The position numbers and the translations under genes are program-made. The notes below the pieces were generated by a model. That model was not told the DNA's origin and searched no databases. It saw nothing but the letters and a program-made list of their open reading frames with translations. Positions 9,223-17,157 of a stretch of DNA of 44,331 nucleotides are shown here, one piece after another. Numbering within the stretch: the stretch's first letter is position 1; each line of letters starts with the position of its first letter. Origin of the DNA: Vibrio variabilis (GTDB lineage Bacteria; Pseudomonadota; Gammaproteobacteria; Enterobacterales; Vibrionaceae); contig NZ_JYJK01000010.1 in assembly GCF_003263785.1 (NCBI RefSeq), forward strand, positions 1-44,331. Reading direction: 5' to 3'.

Positions 9223-10070
9223 TAATCGATCAGGCCAATTGAACGGGCGACATCTTCTACCGGTTGAAAGTCTTTGTTGCTAGCCGGAACAAACGCCTGT
9301 CGAGGGAAACTGGCTAGCAATTCAGGGTCTTTCATTTCAAGGAGAGCTTGTGTGAGCTTCTCTTTTAAGCTTGTGCCGAATTGCTCATCAATGTCACCTC
9401 GAACACTCCATTGATAATCTGGATAAGCGGGTGTTTTCCAAACAACGGCGACTTTATCGAGGTCTATTTTTCCCGCTTTTAGCTCATTTTCCCAGACTTT
9501 ATAATTAACTGCTCCAACTTGGTAAGCACCGGCTTGGACTTGAGCAATAGTACGACTGTGGTCACCTGAGAAGCCAACTCGTTTAAAAATCTGTTGAGGG
9601 GATTGGTTAAAATGCTCACGTAAGAAAAATTCAGGCATCAGACGGCCTGAGGTTGAGCCCTTGGAGCCGAAGGTAAATGTTGTACCAGCCATATTATTTG
9701 GAAGAGACTCAGAGAGCTTGATACCTGTTGATGAATGCGCGATGAAGTAGGTTTTAAAAAACTGATCTTCATACCCCTGAGCAATAGCTTCTGAACCGGG
9801 GACGATGCCTCGAGCACGAACCCCTGAGAGTCCACCAAACCAAGCCAACTGCACTTGATTGTTTCTGAATGCGGTCACAGCAGCAGCGTACGATTTTACA
9901 GGAACATATTTTACATCGACATTGGTCTGTTCACTTAAGTAGGCTGCTACTTTATCGAATCGCTCACGCAGGCGACTTTCGTCTTCGTCTGGTATAGCGG
10001 TAAAAGTTAGGGTCTTAGCGACACTGAAAAAACTCATAAAACATAAAAAGCATGCAATGGCTACTCGCAT
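9222..10070 (-). CDS. PhnD-like periplasmic binding protein, putative selenate/selenite ABC transporter
   Basis: A 282-residue protein with a Sec signal peptide (MRVAIACFLCFMSFFSVAKT) and a PhnD-superfamily oxyanion-binding fold. Visible segments include AIPDEDESRLRERFDKVAAYL, LAWFGGLSGV, FTFGSKGSTSGRLMPE and VGFSGDHSRTIAQVQAG. The SKGSTSGR-type loop is where phosphonate binders hold their anion. A branch of this family (NCBIfam putative selenate ABC transporter substrate-binding protein) occurs mainly beside selenium genes; this gene lies just downstream of selA-selB on the same strand, which supports that assignment. Direct evidence for the ligand is lacking, so phosphonate, phosphite or selenite remain alternatives. 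Confidence 0.78.
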   Translation of the reverse strand: MRVAIACFLCFMSFFSVAKTLTFTAIPDEDESRLRERFDKVAAYLSEQTNVDVKYVPVKSYAAAVTAFRNNQVQLAWFGGLSGVRARGIVPGSEAIAQGYEDQFFKTYFIAHSSTGIKLSESLPNNMAGTTFTFGSKGSTSGRLMPEFFLREHFNQSPQQIFKRVGFSGDHSRTIAQVQAGAYQVGAVNYKVWENELKAGKIDLDKVAVVWKTPAYPDYQWSVRGDIDEQFGTSLKEKLTQALLEMKDPELLASFPRQAFVPASNKDFQPVEDVARSIGLID

Positions 10071-10158
10071 CTGTTCTTAACTCCTGTAATGGCGGTTTAA
10101 CTTATGTAATTGATTTAAAGTTAACTTTTTCTTTGATGTTAGGAATGCGTTTCAACAC

Positions 10159-12003
10159 TTAGTCTATACGAAGCACTAAGCGTGTATTCTCCCGGCGGGC
10201 TAAGTATCCGTCTCGTTCCATGCGATTTACCAAAGGAAGCAGGTACTTTCGCGAGAGCGCGACGCGTTGTTTGATTTCTTGCAAAGTTACTTCGTCCCTC
10301 GGTTGGAACCCCGCCAAAACTTTGTTGGTTAATGTTCGGTATATTGTTGTGTCAAAGTAGATGTTATCGCTTATCGCAGTGATGTATTTTTTGTGGGCTA
10401 ATAGCCTGAGCCATTGCACTTTATAGCTGTAGTGACTTTTGTCGCGTTCAAACCCCTTTGAACCGAAGCTACGGATGTGCTCTAACAGTTGCAATTCCTC
10501 CGAAGAAAGATCGTCTTCACTTTCGCCATCACCCAACTGCCACTTGCCGTTGAAGCGCACGATTTTGGCCTTTTGCTTCAGGTTTAGGAGTATGATTTCG
10601 GTGATACCTAGCTCCAACTCAAGCAGATGAGCGAGTTCAGTATTCGACAGTGTCCTGTGAGCACTGATGGTTTTATATGCTTGTTCTTCAACTTGATTAA
10701 ACCAATCTTGCTCAATGATGTAACCTTTTTGAGAAAAGGCGTTGTCTATCATTTCTAAAGGTTCACTGCTCTTGCAGTAACCCATTGACCTGAGAGTTAT
10801 AGTCACTCTGTCGATATTGCCACGCGCCGAATACATACGATCCAGTTGTTGAAGCAATGCTCTTTTTGACGATCTTGGCACATGCTCATCCCATGCGATC
10901 ATGCCTGCAGCAAGAACTTTACCCTCGTTGAGGGCGAGAAAGACCATGTTTTGATTCAATTGAACGGGCATCTTGGTATCAAAAACGACTCTATAGAAAC
11001 GACCACCATTAACCTTTATCAAAGTCGCTTCTATAGCTTTAGTGCCCAAACACGCGAGCACTCGTTTATTGGGCCGACGGTTCATGGGTATTTGTCCAAG
11101 GCAGTTGGACAAGGTTTGGTTAATGCAAGGTTTTATTATGCATTGTGTTACTACTCGGATATTTTTGTTTTTAGCTGCGCGTAGTAAAGAGCCTCGTACT
11201 AATTTTTGTTTAGGAATCCCCTTAAGAATAAGAGCGACTCGATTCTTGCCCTCAATTTGTGCAACGTGATTACCAATGGCTTGAACCGCTCGTATCTTTC
11301 CCTCTATACCATCCGGCTCCAGCACCACTTTGTCACCCACAGCCAAGACTCCTTGGGACAGAGTGCCGGTAATAACGGTACCGACACCCTGAATCGAAAA
11401 TGACCTATCGATATAAAGGCTTGATGATGCTTGCGTCGCGTCTGCTGGTGAATCTATTTCTTGTGCGTATTGGCATAGATGGCGTTTTACATCATCGACA
11501 CTTGCTTCATCATAGATACTGGTCGTGATGATATCGGGAACCAGCCCTGAGCAGTCCATTATTGTTTCAAGGACTTCCTCTTCCACTTGTTCAAGTTCAC
11601 GCTTGGAAACCATATCGGCTTTGGTTATGCAAACTATGATACGTTCTACACCCATTGCAACAGCAATTTGGGTGTGAGTAATGGTCATGGCCATACAGCC
11701 TTCTGTTGCTGCTACAACCAGTAACATGACATCTATTTGCGATGCACCAGCGACCATATTCCTCAAATACCTTTCATGACCTGGCACATCAGTGATAGCT
11801 ACCTCAATGCCCGTTGTTGTCGTAAAGTGAGCAAAATTGATATCTTGGGTCATTCCCAACTTGCGTTCAAGCGCTCGCCGCGTATCTTTTCCTGTTAGTG
11901 CTCTGACGAGAGACGTTTTTCCGTGATCAATGTGCCCACCGAGCCCAACAATTAAACTCGGCTTAAAACGGGAGTCTTGGCTGGTTAGGTCGGAGTTTGA
12001 CAA
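10159..12003 (-). CDS. selB: Selenocysteine-specific elongation factor SelB
   Basis: A GTPase that brings Sec-tRNA to UGA codons marked by a SECIS hairpin. The G1 motif is GHIDHGKTS, switch I GMTQDINFA, G3 DVPGHERYLRNMV and G4 TKAD. The EF-Tu-like domains II and III follow, then C-terminal winged helices (about residues 370-614) that read the SECIS. The frame is open up to TTG 12030, but the TTG at 12003 is preferred because it has a good Shine-Dalgarno (AAAGGAG) at the right distance; both overlap the end of selA, giving translational coupling. About 614 residues matches E. coli SelB (614). The intact SelB agrees with the Sec codon in fdhF. Confidence 0.95.
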   Translation of the reverse strand: MSNSDLTSQDSRFKPSLIVGLGGHIDHGKTSLVRALTGKDTRRALERKLGMTQDINFAHFTTTTGIEVAITDVPGHERYLRNMVAGASQIDVMLLVVAATEGCMAMTITHTQIAVAMGVERIIVCITKADMVSKRELEQVEEEVLETIMDCSGLVPDIITTSIYDEASVDDVKRHLCQYAQEIDSPADATQASSSLYIDRSFSIQGVGTVITGTLSQGVLAVGDKVVLEPDGIEGKIRAVQAIGNHVAQIEGKNRVALILKGIPKQKLVRGSLLRAAKNKNIRVVTQCIIKPCINQTLSNCLGQIPMNRRPNKRVLACLGTKAIEATLIKVNGGRFYRVVFDTKMPVQLNQNMVFLALNEGKVLAAGMIAWDEHVPRSSKRALLQQLDRMYSARGNIDRVTITLRSMGYCKSSEPLEMIDNAFSQKGYIIEQDWFNQVEEQAYKTISAHRTLSNTELAHLLELELGITEIILLNLKQKAKIVRFNGKWQLGDGESEDDLSSEELQLLEHIRSFGSKGFERDKSHYSYKVQWLRLLAHKKYITAISDNIYFDTTIYRTLTNKVLAGFQPRDEVTLQEIKQRVALSRKYLLPLVNRMERDGYLARRENTRLVLRID

Positions 12004-13396
12004 AGCAATGCTCCTTTTGCACTGTTGCAATCCACTTGGTACTTACTAGATAGTCGTTGAGCTGTCGACAGAAAACGTCCATCTCGTGTTCAAGGACGCT
12101 TGAGACGTTGAGTACAAAACGCCCTTTGCTGATGTAACCAATGATCGGAGTAGGCATTCTACGGAACTGTTCTAGGTGATCTTGTGGACTACCTGGTAAA
12201 TGAAACTCGAATCCCATTGAACTATAGGTCTGAAAAGGTGCAGCTCCGCCGCCAATTTGGGTTTCAAGTTGGCAAACTGACAATAGCGGATTCCAATACT
12301 CGGCAAACTGCTCTAAGTAATTAACTTCGTCTTGTCGATTTAGCGAAGAGACACAATGGGAGGATTGCTTGTTCAACTTACGGATCAGCAGCGACTCTAA
12401 AAGAGACAATACTAATCGACCAGAGCGAAACGTACGAAACATGGGGTGCTTGTTTAGTTTAGTGACCAACTCTTGACGGCCAACAATCAGTCCGGACTGG
12501 GGTCCTCCGAGTAATTTGTCTCCAGAAAAACACACCAAATCAACTCCTTTCCGTAGATAGGTATCGATCGAACGTTCTCGAGGAAGGTCAAATTCGTTGC
12601 AAAACCCAGAACCTTGATCGACCATAATGTGAATATGCTTTGGGGTATTTTTGACAAGGTTGTCTAAATTGGGTTCTTGGCAAAAGCCATCAATGGTGAA
12701 GTTAGATTTGTGCACCAGCAGTATTGCAGCGGTATTCTCATTAATGGCATCTAGGTAGTCATTTTCGTGGGTGATGTTGGTGGTGCCGACCTCGACCAAT
12801 TTGGCGCCCGTTGCTGCAAGAATATCTGGTATCCGAAATCCACCACCAATCTGAACCAGTTCGCCCCTTGATACAATAACTTCTTTATCTTTAGCGAGCG
12901 CAGATAACATAAGGAAAAGTGACGCTGCGTTGTTATTTACAACAATGGCATCCTCACATCCAACCCACTGTGAAAGTAAACGGGGAAGTAAGCCGTGTCT
13001 CTGCCCACGTTTACCTGTAGTAAGGTCAATTTCCAGATTACAAAAGCCGGTATTGATTTCTGTCACATCTTGCCAAACCTCTCGATCAATCGGTGAGCGC
13101 CCAAGGTTGGTATGAATCAATATACCGGTAGCATTAATCACTTTTTTCTGTTTGTAAGCAAATATTCGCTCGCACTCTTCAACGATGGAGGCGATGACAG
13201 CATAATCATGGTATGCCCCATGCTTAAATTCTTCCGTGGCTCTTATTTCGCTCAGAATTTGACGGACGATACTTGTGACGAGAGGAGTACTGAGTAAACG
13301 ACAAAATGGATTGATTTGTTCATTATTAACTAAATTGTCAACTCGAGGAAGCCGAAAATTAATGTTCTGTAGTTCTTTTAAGTTGCTAACGTTCAT
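11963..13396 (-). CDS. selA: L-seryl-tRNA(Sec) selenium transferase SelA
   Basis: A 477-residue PLP-dependent enzyme that converts Ser-tRNA(Sec) to Sec-tRNA(Sec) using selenophosphate. Conserved blocks are INATGILIHTNLGRSP, the substrate loop IVVNNNAASLFLMLSA, VSRGELVQIGGGFRIPDI, EVGTTNITHENDY and the PLP lysine in VCFSGDKLLGGPQSG. Length matches E. coli SelA (463). It lies 25 bp downstream of selC on the same strand and overlaps selB. No terminator is seen between selC and selA, so they are probably one transcription unit. Confidence 0.96.
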   Translation of the reverse strand: MNVSNLKELQNINFRLPRVDNLVNNEQINPFCRLLSTPLVTSIVRQILSEIRATEEFKHGAYHDYAVIASIVEECERIFAYKQKKVINATGILIHTNLGRSPIDREVWQDVTEINTGFCNLEIDLTTGKRGQRHGLLPRLLSQWVGCEDAIVVNNNAASLFLMLSALAKDKEVIVSRGELVQIGGGFRIPDILAATGAKLVEVGTTNITHENDYLDAINENTAAILLVHKSNFTIDGFCQEPNLDNLVKNTPKHIHIMVDQGSGFCNEFDLPRERSIDTYLRKGVDLVCFSGDKLLGGPQSGLIVGRQELVTKLNKHPMFRTFRSGRLVLSLLESLLIRKLNKQSSHCVSSLNRQDEVNYLEQFAEYWNPLLSVCQLETQIGGGAAPFQTYSSMGFEFHLPGSPQDHLEQFRRMPTPIIGYISKGRFVLNVSSVLEHEMDVFCRQLNDYLVSTKWIATVQKEHCFVKLRPNQPRLPF

Positions 13397-13421
13397 ATAT
13401 TAGAAACTCACTATATATTCG

Positions 13422-13513
13422 TGGCGGAAGAGGCAGGAATCGAACCTACCAGAACTTATATAGCTCACATCGGTTTTGAAGACCGAGAGGGCCACCAGAC
13501 CCCATCTCATTCC
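13422..13513 (-). tRNA. selC: tRNA-Sec (TCA), selC
   Basis: A 92-nt tRNA-Sec. The anticodon loop CTTCAAA (anticodon TCA) sits on stem TCGGT/ACCGA. The D-stem is 6 bp (GGGGTC/GGCCCT), a hallmark of tRNA-Sec. The variable arm is long, with stem GAGCT/AGTTC. The T-arm is GTAGG-TTCGATT-CCTGC, followed by discriminator G and encoded CCA. The 5' acceptor strand reads GGAATGAG (8 nt) but the 3' strand reads CTCTTCC (7 nt); CTCATTCC would pair perfectly over 8 bp. One base is therefore probably missing on the 3' side (about 13428-13431), in keeping with the other indels here. Confidence 0.9.
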
Positions 13514-13551
13514 TTTTAATAAAAACTTATTGGATTATCTGGAATCAAACT

Positions 13552-13565
13552 TTGATTTAAATCAT
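13552..13565. promoter_or_regulatory. Candidate FNR box between selC and selD
   Basis: TTGAT-TTAA-ATCAT differs from the FNR consensus TTGAT-N4-ATCAA at one base. It lies in the 166-bp divergent region between selC and selD, so it could place both arms of the selenium module under anaerobic control. Confidence 0.55.
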
Positions 13566-13679
13566 AAAATCCAACAATGAGTGGCTGATTATAGATATTG
13601 TGATTTTAATTGCAGAATTAATTATGGAGCTAAATAATCATAAATATATAGACGTACACGTAAACATATGGTGATTACA

Positions 13680-14726
13680 ATGAAAGATGTAAGGCTCACT
13701 CAATACAGTCCCGGTGGAGGATGCGGTTGTAAGCTGTCTCCGAAGGTATTACAAAAAATACTTAACTCTAAAGTTCCGATTCTATCTGATAGCAATTTGC
13801 TGGTAGGTAATGACACTAAAGACGATGCTGCAGTATATGACTTGAATAATGGAACTGCGATCATTAGTACGACGGACTTTTTCACTCCAATCGTTGATAA
13901 TCCTTTTGATTTCGGCAGGATAGCAGCGACGAATGCGATTAGTGACATTTATGCTATGGGTGGTCGCCCAATTATGGCGATAGCTATTCTAGGATGGCCA
14001 GTATCAAAGTTATCAGAAGATGTCGCATCACAAGTGATTGATGGAGCGAGGACTGTATGTAAGGACGCGGGTATCTCTCTGGCGGGTGGGCATTCTATTG
14101 ATATATCCGAGCCTATCTTTGGGCTCGCGGTGACGGGAGTTGCACCAACCGAATCGATTAAGTGCAACAGCACTGCGCAGGTGGGCGATGTGCTTGTTTT
14201 GACCAAGTCCATTGGTATTGGTGTTCTCAGTCAGGCTGAAAAAAAATCGTTACTTAAGCAGGAACATCAGGGTGTTGCGGTAGAGACAATGTGTCAGTTG
14301 AACCGCGTAGGGGAACAACTATCAGAACTCAAGTATGTGACCGCTATGACTGACGTTACTGGGTTTGGGCTGGGTGGTCATCTTATCGAAATGTGTGAAG
14401 GTGCAGGCGTAAGCGCTCGAATCAATTTTGATGACATTCCGTTACTATCAGGCGTTGAATACTATATTGAACAAGGCTGTACCCCGGGAGGGACACGCAG
14501 AAACTTTGATAGCTATGGCGCGAAGCTGTCTGCACTTAGCGATTATCAAAAGGCGCTTTTGTGCGATCCTCAGACATCCGGTGGGCTATTAGTTGCGGTA
14601 CGTCCAGAGCGGGTGTCAGAGCTAAAAAGCATGTTGCATGCTTGTGGTTTTAAAGGTCATGAAATTGGAGAAATTACAGAGTCTTGCGGGGAAGCACACC
14701 ATATCGCAATTGTAACTGTCACATAA
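13680..14726 (+). CDS. selD: Selenophosphate synthetase SelD (Cys form)
   Basis: Makes selenophosphate from selenide and ATP for SelA. The ATG at 13680 is chosen over the in-frame ATG 13668 because GGTGA precedes it at a usable distance and the family starts about nine residues before the active-site loop; the protein is then 348 residues, like E. coli SelD (347). The catalytic loop reads SPGGGCGCK, so the active-site residue is Cys, not Sec. Other blocks are [32 protein letters not shown] split across the nucleotide site, [20 protein letters not shown] and [10 protein letters not shown]. It is divergent from selC-selA-selB. Confidence 0.96.
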   Translation: MKDVRLTQYSPGGGCGCKLSPKVLQKILNSKVPILSDSNLLVGNDTKDDAAVYDLNNGTAIISTTDFFTPIVDNPFDFGRIAATNAISDIYAMGGRPIMAIAILGWPVSKLSEDVASQVIDGARTVCKDAGISLAGGHSIDISEPIFGLAVTGVAPTESIKCNSTAQVGDVLVLTKSIGIGVLSQAEKKSLLKQEHQGVAVETMCQLNRVGEQLSELKYVTAMTDVTGFGLGGHLIEMCEGAGVSARINFDDIPLLSGVEYYIEQGCTPGGTRRNFDSYGAKLSALSDYQKALLCDPQTSGGLLVAVRPERVSELKSMLHACGFKGHEIGEITESCGEAHHIAIVTVT

Positions 14727-14746
14727 ATTTTCAACGTTTCTAATAT

Positions 14747-14787
14747 AAAAAAGAGATAAGTAACTATTTTTTATCTCTTTTTTTATA
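14747..14787 (+). terminator. Terminator of selD
   Basis: The A-rich stem AAAAGAGATAA pairs with TTATCTCTTTT, followed by further Ts. It lies 20 bp after the selD stop. Confidence 0.85.
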
Positions 14788-14817
14788 TTCAAATTCCAGT
14801 GACGATATAGTCACTAG

Positions 14818-14842
14818 TGTCGATTAGTGTGTCGAAATATCC
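14818..14842 (+). promoter_or_regulatory. Candidate FhlA upstream activating sites for focA-hyf
   Basis: Two TGTCGA motifs at 14818 and 14830; the second reads TGTCGAAATATC, matching 12 of 12 bases of the element at 27923 upstream of hydN-fdhF. They lie about 60-80 bp upstream of a sigma-54 promoter. The core resembles the ATTTCG/CGAAAT half-sites described for E. coli FhlA. Assignment to FhlA is inferred from their sharing by two FHL promoters. Confidence 0.6.
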
Positions 14843-14849
14843 CTCTGTT

Positions 14850-14865
14850 CGTGATTTTAGTCACA
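14850..14865. promoter_or_regulatory. Candidate CRP site
   Basis: CGTGA-TTTTAG-TCACA matches the CRP consensus TGTGA-N6-TCACA at 9 of 10 half-site bases. It lies between the upstream activating sites and the sigma-54 promoter. Confidence 0.4.
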
Positions 14866-14892
14866 TAGATACACGTAATTTGTTAGCTTTAA

Positions 14893-14911
14893 CTTGGCTC
14901 AAAATTTGCAA
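14893..14911 (+). promoter_or_regulatory. Sigma-54 promoter of focA-hyf
   Basis: TTGGCTC-AAAA-TTTGCA has the invariant GG (14896-14897) and GC (14908-14909) separated by exactly 10 bp, close to consensus TGGCAC-N5-TTGC. It lies about 110 bp upstream of the focA start. Confidence 0.8.
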
Positions 14912-15021
14912 TTAACTACTTAGTGATCATGTCGTGTCTTTTTTGGAAAATGGACTCGAGAAGTAGGTCTTTTGTAGCGAGTTGTCTGGGATATGACAAC
15001 GATAATTTTGAGGACGAAAAT

Positions 15022-16472
15022 ATGTCAACGAGTACCGCAAAAAACAACTTGTTATTTTCGCCACCAGAGATGATGGCGGAAGCTGAAAAGTTCGCGCTCA
15101 GTAAAACTAAAAAATCAAATAAGATGACTATTGGGTTAGCTATGATGGCTGGCGCATTTATTGGGATTGCGTTTTTATTTTATATAACGGTGACGACGGG
15201 AAATAGTGCAGGCTGGGGGTTAGGTAGGCTGGCAGGAGGTTTAGCATTTAGTTTGGGTTTGGTGCTGGTTGTATTGTGTGGGGGTGAACTTTTTACTAGC
15301 GTTGTACTTTCAGCAATATCCTATGCCAATAAACAAATTAGCTTCTCCAAAATGTTATCTGTTTGGGGAAAGGTGTATGCCGGCAATTTTATAGGGGCAT
15401 TAGCGCTTTTGGCCATCGTTATGACTGCGGGTATGTACGGGATGAATGGAGGTGCCTGGGGGTAAATGCACTTAATATTGCCCAGCACAAAGTTCACCAT
15501 ACGTTTGGTCAAGCCTTTGCCCTTGGTATTTTGTGTAATACTTTGGTGTGTTTGGCTGTATGGCTAACATTTAGCTCTGCCAACGCAATGACCAAAATGG
15601 CCTTAATTATTATGCCTGTTGCTATGTTTGTCTCGAGTGGCTTTGAGCACAGTATTGCAAATATGTTCATGATCCCACTTGGAATTGCTATCTACAATTT
15701 TGCACCAGCAGAGTTTTGGTCTGTGACCGGTTTAAGTGCAAGTGCCTATGCTGACCTCACTGTTTCTAACTTTCTATTTGCTAACTTAATTCCAGTGACA
15801 CTCGGCAATATTGTCGGAGGGGCAGGTTTAGTAGGGCTCGCCAATTGGGCTATTTACCATAAACCAGAGGTGGCACAGGTGAGGACCTCTTCAGTAACAC
15901 ACCTGCCTCAACTTGCACCATCAAAAGGCGGTGAACAAATAGATCAGAGCATTTTAGTCAAAGACTTTATGGATAAATCTCCGGTAGTGCTGCTTGAAAA
16001 AGCGCCTATTGGTATCGCAATGGATCGCATGCTTGAGGCTAATGTTTCGGGCGCTCCAGTTTGCGACCATGAGGACAACCTTGTTGGTTTCGTTTCTGCT
16101 CATGACGTGATGGTTGAGCTGTGGTGTAAAGAGTACAACGTGAAATCGGGTCAAAGGGTTGGAGACTTAATGGTTCGTGAGGTATTGGCAGTCAATGCGA
16201 GTGACCGACTATTGGATGTGGCAGAGTTCTTATGCATTGACAAGGAACAGTTGTATCCATCTACGAGTAGCGGCGTCATTACAACGATGAGCAGCGCGTC
16301 ACTAGAAGAAAGGGCTCGCTCGATGCGTGTCAATAAACCTCATACTTTGCCTGTACTTGAAGACGGTAAATTTGTCGGTGTTCTGAGTCATCAACACATT
16401 TTGAAAGCGATGCGACCAATGTACGAAACCACGGCGCAAGTTGAAGGTGGTGTTGAGGCAGTAGGTGCGTAG
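15022..16472 (+). CDS. FocA-type formate channel fused to a CBS-domain pair (one frame break)
   Basis: The N-terminal part (about residues 1-285) is a formate/nitrite transporter channel with six membrane segments: SPPEMMAEAEKFALSKT at the start, GGELFTSVV, SSGFEHSIANMFMIP and NLIPVTLGNIVGGA. A C-terminal cytoplasmic extension (about 310-470) carries two CBS units (VKDFMDKSPVVLLEKAPIG and the second ending FVGVLSHQHILKAM). Start ATG 15022 has a GAGG site 9 bp upstream. The frame breaks at G5 15458-15462; one added G restores GAWGVNALN and a 483-residue protein. E. coli FocA has no CBS domains; these often bind adenine nucleotides, so the channel may be gated by energy state (inference). Confidence 0.85.
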
Positions 16473-16485
16473 CGCGTTTTTCAGT

Positions 16486-16523
16486 GTGGCTGGTGACTAG
16501 GAAGTGAAACCAGCCACGTTTTT
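16486..16523 (+). terminator. Terminator-like hairpin between focA-CBS and hyfA
   Basis: GTGGCTGGT (16486-16494) pairs perfectly with ACCAGCCAC (16509-16517) and is followed by T5. No separate promoter for hyfA is visible after it, so it may act as a partial terminator that lowers hyf expression relative to the channel. Confidence 0.65.
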
Positions 16524-16536
16524 AGAAGGGAAAGCT

Positions 16537-17157
16537 ATGAAAAGTTTTGTTGTTGCAGACCCAAAGAAGTGTATTGGATGCAGTACGTGTATGGCGGCAT
16601 GCTCTGAAGTACACAAAGCGCAAGGTCTGCAGGGGCATCCGAGGTTGAACTTGGTAAAACATAACGACAGCACTGCGCCAGTCGCATGCCGTCACTGTGA
16701 GGATGCGCCTTGTGCAGCTGTTTGTCCGGTGGGAGCAATCGTTGCAGACGATGCAGGAGTCTTTATTAAAGAAGCCGTTTGTGTGGGGTGTACTTTGTGT
16801 TCAGCAGCCTGTCCTTTTGGCGCCATTTCGTTAGATGGCAGTCGTCCGGTCGCTATGGCGACGAGTTATGACACCTACATCCCATCGACACCACGAAGCA
16901 GTAACCCAAGTACGTCGGTGCCATCAACGTTCGGCTCGGACTTGCTGGTGTGGGAACCTGGTGTAAAGAGTATCGCGGTCAAGTGTGACTTGTGTCGTTC
17001 TAGAGGTGAGGGGCCAGCGTGTATCGCTACTTGTCCGATGGATGCAATTTCATTGGTTGATGTAGAAGCTGTGAACGTTGCATCTGACACGAAACGTAGA
17101 CAGGCTGCCTGCGATATGCAAATTGAAGGGATGTCCGCTAAAGGACTGGAGGGCTAA
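16537..17157 (+). CDS. hyfA: Hydrogenase-4 component A, 4Fe-4S ferredoxin-like subunit HyfA
   Basis: An electron-transfer protein predicted to carry four [4Fe-4S] clusters and link FdhF to the hydrogenase. Cys blocks in order: CIGCSTCMAAC (about residue 12), CRHCEDAPCAAVCP (about 52), CVGCTLCSAACP (about 83) and CDLCRSRGEGPACIATCP (about 150). The segment SEVHKAQGLQGHPRLNL and the phrase WEPGVKSIAVKCDLC are specific to HyfA rather than to HydN or HycB. ATG 16537 follows GAAGGGAAAGCT; the open frame upstream to 16504 lacks a site. The stop is followed directly by hyfB. Confidence 0.9.
   Translation: MKSFVVADPKKCIGCSTCMAACSEVHKAQGLQGHPRLNLVKHNDSTAPVACRHCEDAPCAAVCPVGAIVADDAGVFIKEAVCVGCTLCSAACPFGAISLDGSRPVAMATSYDTYIPSTPRSSNPSTSVPSTFGSDLLVWEPGVKSIAVKCDLCRSRGEGPACIATCPMDAISLVDVEAVNVASDTKRRQAACDMQIEGMSAKGLEG

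Noticed and set aside
9222..10070. Plain phosphonate transporter assignment (phnD)
   Set aside because: Sequence alone allows it, but no phosphonate degradation gene is near and the operon lies immediately after selA-selB; the selenium-linked subfamily fits better. Kept as an alternative rather than the call.
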